Source: Spirochaetales bacterium | GTDB taxonomy: Bacteria > Spirochaetota > Spirochaetia > DSM-27196 > SKKC01 | Reading direction: 5' to 3' | Assembly (NCBI GenBank): GCA_007126865.1 | Contig: SLAN01000281.1 | Coordinates: 1-7,702, forward strand | Length of the DNA stretch: 7,702 nt | Shown here: positions 6,452-7,702 of the stretch, in pieces | Position numbering within the stretch: the stretch's first letter is position 1 | How the letters are laid out: each line of letters opens with the position of its first letter | Translations under genes and position numbers: made by a program | The notes under the pieces: model-generated | The model's database searches: none | What the model saw: the letters and a program-made list of their open reading frames with translations, nothing else | Told to the model about the DNA's origin: nothing

Positions 6452-7211
6452 CACTGAGCGCGGGTCTCGGCTCTCGTATCGCCTCGGCTATGAGCGCCGG
6501 CTCGTTTGTGATGAGCCCGTCGCAGCGAAGAGCGATGAGACGTCTCGCCTCGTCCGGGTCGTCGATAGTCCATGGGATTACCGGCGTCCGAGTCAGTCGA
6601 TTGCGGAACATGCTGAACGCACCTACCAGCTTGTGATCGGGCTTGATCGCATCGGTACCCGCGATGTAGCGACCGAATCCGCCGCGGAGGATCCACGGGA
6701 GCTCGCTGCTTCTCGAGTAGATGACCGAGGTCGGGATTTCCGGATGCATACGACGCAACTCCCGAAGAGGCACCGGGTTGAACGAGCTGACGAGGATTCT
6801 GTCGGCGAGCCCACGCGACTGAATCATGGAGCCGAGCGCCTGTTCGATGCCTGTCGGTTCGCGCTCACGTGTCTTTATCTCGATGTCGTAGTACAGATCG
6901 CGACCGAGGCGATCGAAGACTTCGTTCAGGAGCGGTATACGTTCCTCGCCGGCGACCGAGAGCTTGCGCAGCTCGCGCCACGACATCTCCGAAACGGTAC
7001 CGCTTTCGCCCGTCATCCGGTCGACCGTCCAATCGTGGAAAACGACCAGTTCGCCGGTGCTGCACAGTTGAATGTCGAGCTCGACACCGGCGGCGCCGTA
7101 CTCTCTCGCAGCCTCGAATGCCGATAGCGTATTCTCCGGCTTTCGGGCACTGAATCCCCGGTGGGCGAATATCCACGGACGGGGAAGATCGGGAAAAAGC
7201 GGATTGTTCAT
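6444..7211 (-). CDS. ugpQ: Glycerophosphodiester phosphodiesterase, cytoplasmic type
   Basis: A complete 255-residue protein that hydrolyses glycerophosphodiesters to sn-glycerol 3-phosphate and an alcohol. The GDPD signatures occur in order: AHRG with catalytic His17 and Arg18, PENT at 25-28, VELDI with metal ligands Glu44 and Asp46, FHD with the second catalytic His59, IEIK with Glu111 and Lys113, SSF at 142-144, PWTIDD with Trp214, and DGLITNEP at 231-238. Length and motif spacing fit the TIM-barrel family, and all key residues are present. There is no signal peptide or transmembrane helix, so it is cytoplasmic like UgpQ rather than periplasmic like GlpQ. The ATG at 7211 lies 2 nt after the stop of the upstream coiled-coil gene, so the two are cotranscribed and probably coupled; a GAGGA lies about 12 nt upstream, inside that gene. 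The gene symbol is by family resemblance, not proven orthology. Confidence 0.94.
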   Translation of the reverse strand: MNNPLFPDLPRPWIFAHRGFSARKPENTLSAFEAAREYGAAGVELDIQLCSTGELVVFHDWTVDRMTGESGTVSEMSWRELRKLSVAGEERIPLLNEVFDRLGRDLYYDIEIKTREREPTGIEQALGSMIQSRGLADRILVSSFNPVPLRELRRMHPEIPTSVIYSRSSELPWILRGGFGRYIAGTDAIKPDHKLVGAFSMFRNRLTRTPVIPWTIDDPDEARRLIALRCDGLITNEPALIAEAIREPRPALSGV

Positions 7212-7213
7212 AC

Positions 7214-7702
7214 CTACTCGTTATCCTCGTTGCTGATCTTCTTGCGTAGTTGCTCCAGCTGCGAATCGATCTCGATATCGCGCAGCGACTTTTCCGTCTT
7301 TCGCGACTCGTGCGAGCCGACGATCTCTTCCATCTGCTGGTTCAGTGCCTCGGCATCCACAGACATCTCCGGCGTACGTCGGAGCTTCGCAAAGTTCTGC
7401 TTCAACAGATCGACGGTTCGGGCGAGCTTACGCTCCTCCTCCTGGAGTCGTTCCACCTCGGCTTTCGATGCTTCCCACTTCTCCAGAGCAACCCGGGCAA
7501 GCTCCCGGTCCTGCTTTTCGTACGCGAGTCGCGCGCGCTCCTGCCAGAGCGAAAGCGTGCGGCCTGCTTCCTCGAGTTTACGCTGCACCGATTTCAGCGT
7601 CGTAACGAAGGAACGTACATACTCGTACGCTTCCTGTTTCGACAGGCCGGAAAGATCGGCATCCGCGGCACTGTTCTCAGGGTCGAGACGATCCAAATCC
7701 GA
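7214..7702 (-). CDS. PspA/IM30-like coiled-coil protein, 5' end at or beyond window edge
   Basis: The frame runs from the window edge to the TAG read from 7216 to 7214. A TTG at 7696 could start a 160-residue protein, but the frame remains open beyond it, so the start is unresolved and the gene is treated as 5'-partial. The product is charged and almost wholly helical. It has PspA/IM30-type hallmarks: a helix leading to LWQERARLAYEKQDRELARV (residues 50-69 from the TTG), matching the PspA pattern of Trp, Ala-rich turn and LAR-x-AL; a long heptad-rich helix at about 70-107; and a C-terminal helix, EIDSQLEQLRKKI, like the PspA end. The linker (108-135) replaces part of the usual second hairpin arm, so it is shorter than the typical 220-residue family member. 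It has no membrane segment. Inferred role: membrane-associated stress or remodelling protein. An unrelated coiled-coil protein remains possible. Confidence 0.8.
   Translation of the reverse strand, partial: SDLDRLDPENSAADADLSGLSKQEAYEYVRSFVTTLKSVQRKLEEAGRTLSLWQERARLAYEKQDRELARVALEKWEASKAEVERLQEEERKLARTVDLLKQNFAKLRRTPEMSVDAEALNQQMEEIVGSHESRKTEKSLRDIEIDSQLEQLRKKISNEDNE

Noticed and set aside
6438..7127. A 229-codon plus-strand frame opposite the phosphodiesterase gene
   Set aside because: The minus strand carries every GDPD catalytic motif in order, so the plus frame is a shadow.
1..7702. Assignment of the operon as a flagellar H-ring or a curli system
   Set aside because: No flagellar structural gene, curlin repeat, CsgE or CsgF partner is present in the window. 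Only fold-level resemblance is seen, so the names FlgO/P/T and CsgG were not used as gene symbols.

Overview
The window is compact, GC-rich bacterial DNA with almost no intergenic space. It holds five rightward genes (1-6441) followed by two leftward genes (7702-6444). Four of the rightward genes begin with an export signal visible in the window, and three of those are clear lipoproteins, so the source is a diderm (Gram-negative-type) bacterium. The mix of LPP20/FlgT/CsgG-like envelope proteins recalls free-living Spirochaetes, but no marker gene fixes the taxon and that placement is a low-confidence inference.

Right-pointing block, 1-6441. It opens with the 3' part of a large protein built of an Ig-like segment and two concanavalin/laminin-G-like beta-sandwich regions. 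Next comes a secreted protein with a CsgG/FlgT-like periplasmic part and a C-terminal stretch resembling a small outer-membrane beta-barrel. Three consecutive lipoproteins follow (Cys24, Cys21, Cys21), carrying LPP20- or FlgT-N-like modules. Two of these also have a CsgG/TolB-N-like alpha/beta module. Gaps are 28, 9, 29 and 21 nt, with no visible terminator, so the five genes probably form one operon. The simplest reading is one envelope assembly: an outer-membrane-embedded component, three lipoproteins lining the inner leaflet of the outer membrane, and a large sandwich-domain protein at the surface or in the periplasm. It resembles the parts list of the Vibrio FlgO/FlgP/FlgT ring or the CsgG curli pore, but matches neither.

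Left-pointing block, 7702-6444. A coiled-coil protein with PspA/IM30-like features (5' end at or beyond the window edge) is followed after 2 nt by a complete cytoplasmic glycerophosphodiester phosphodiesterase. The pair suggests membrane maintenance or phospholipid turnover. It converges on the lipoprotein operon with only 2 nt between the stop codons.

I saw no tRNA, rRNA, CRISPR array, insertion sequence or phage gene, and no gene-free stretch longer than about 30 nt. The least described part is the rightward envelope operon. Its domain assignments rest on sequence pattern alone and need profile or structure searches.
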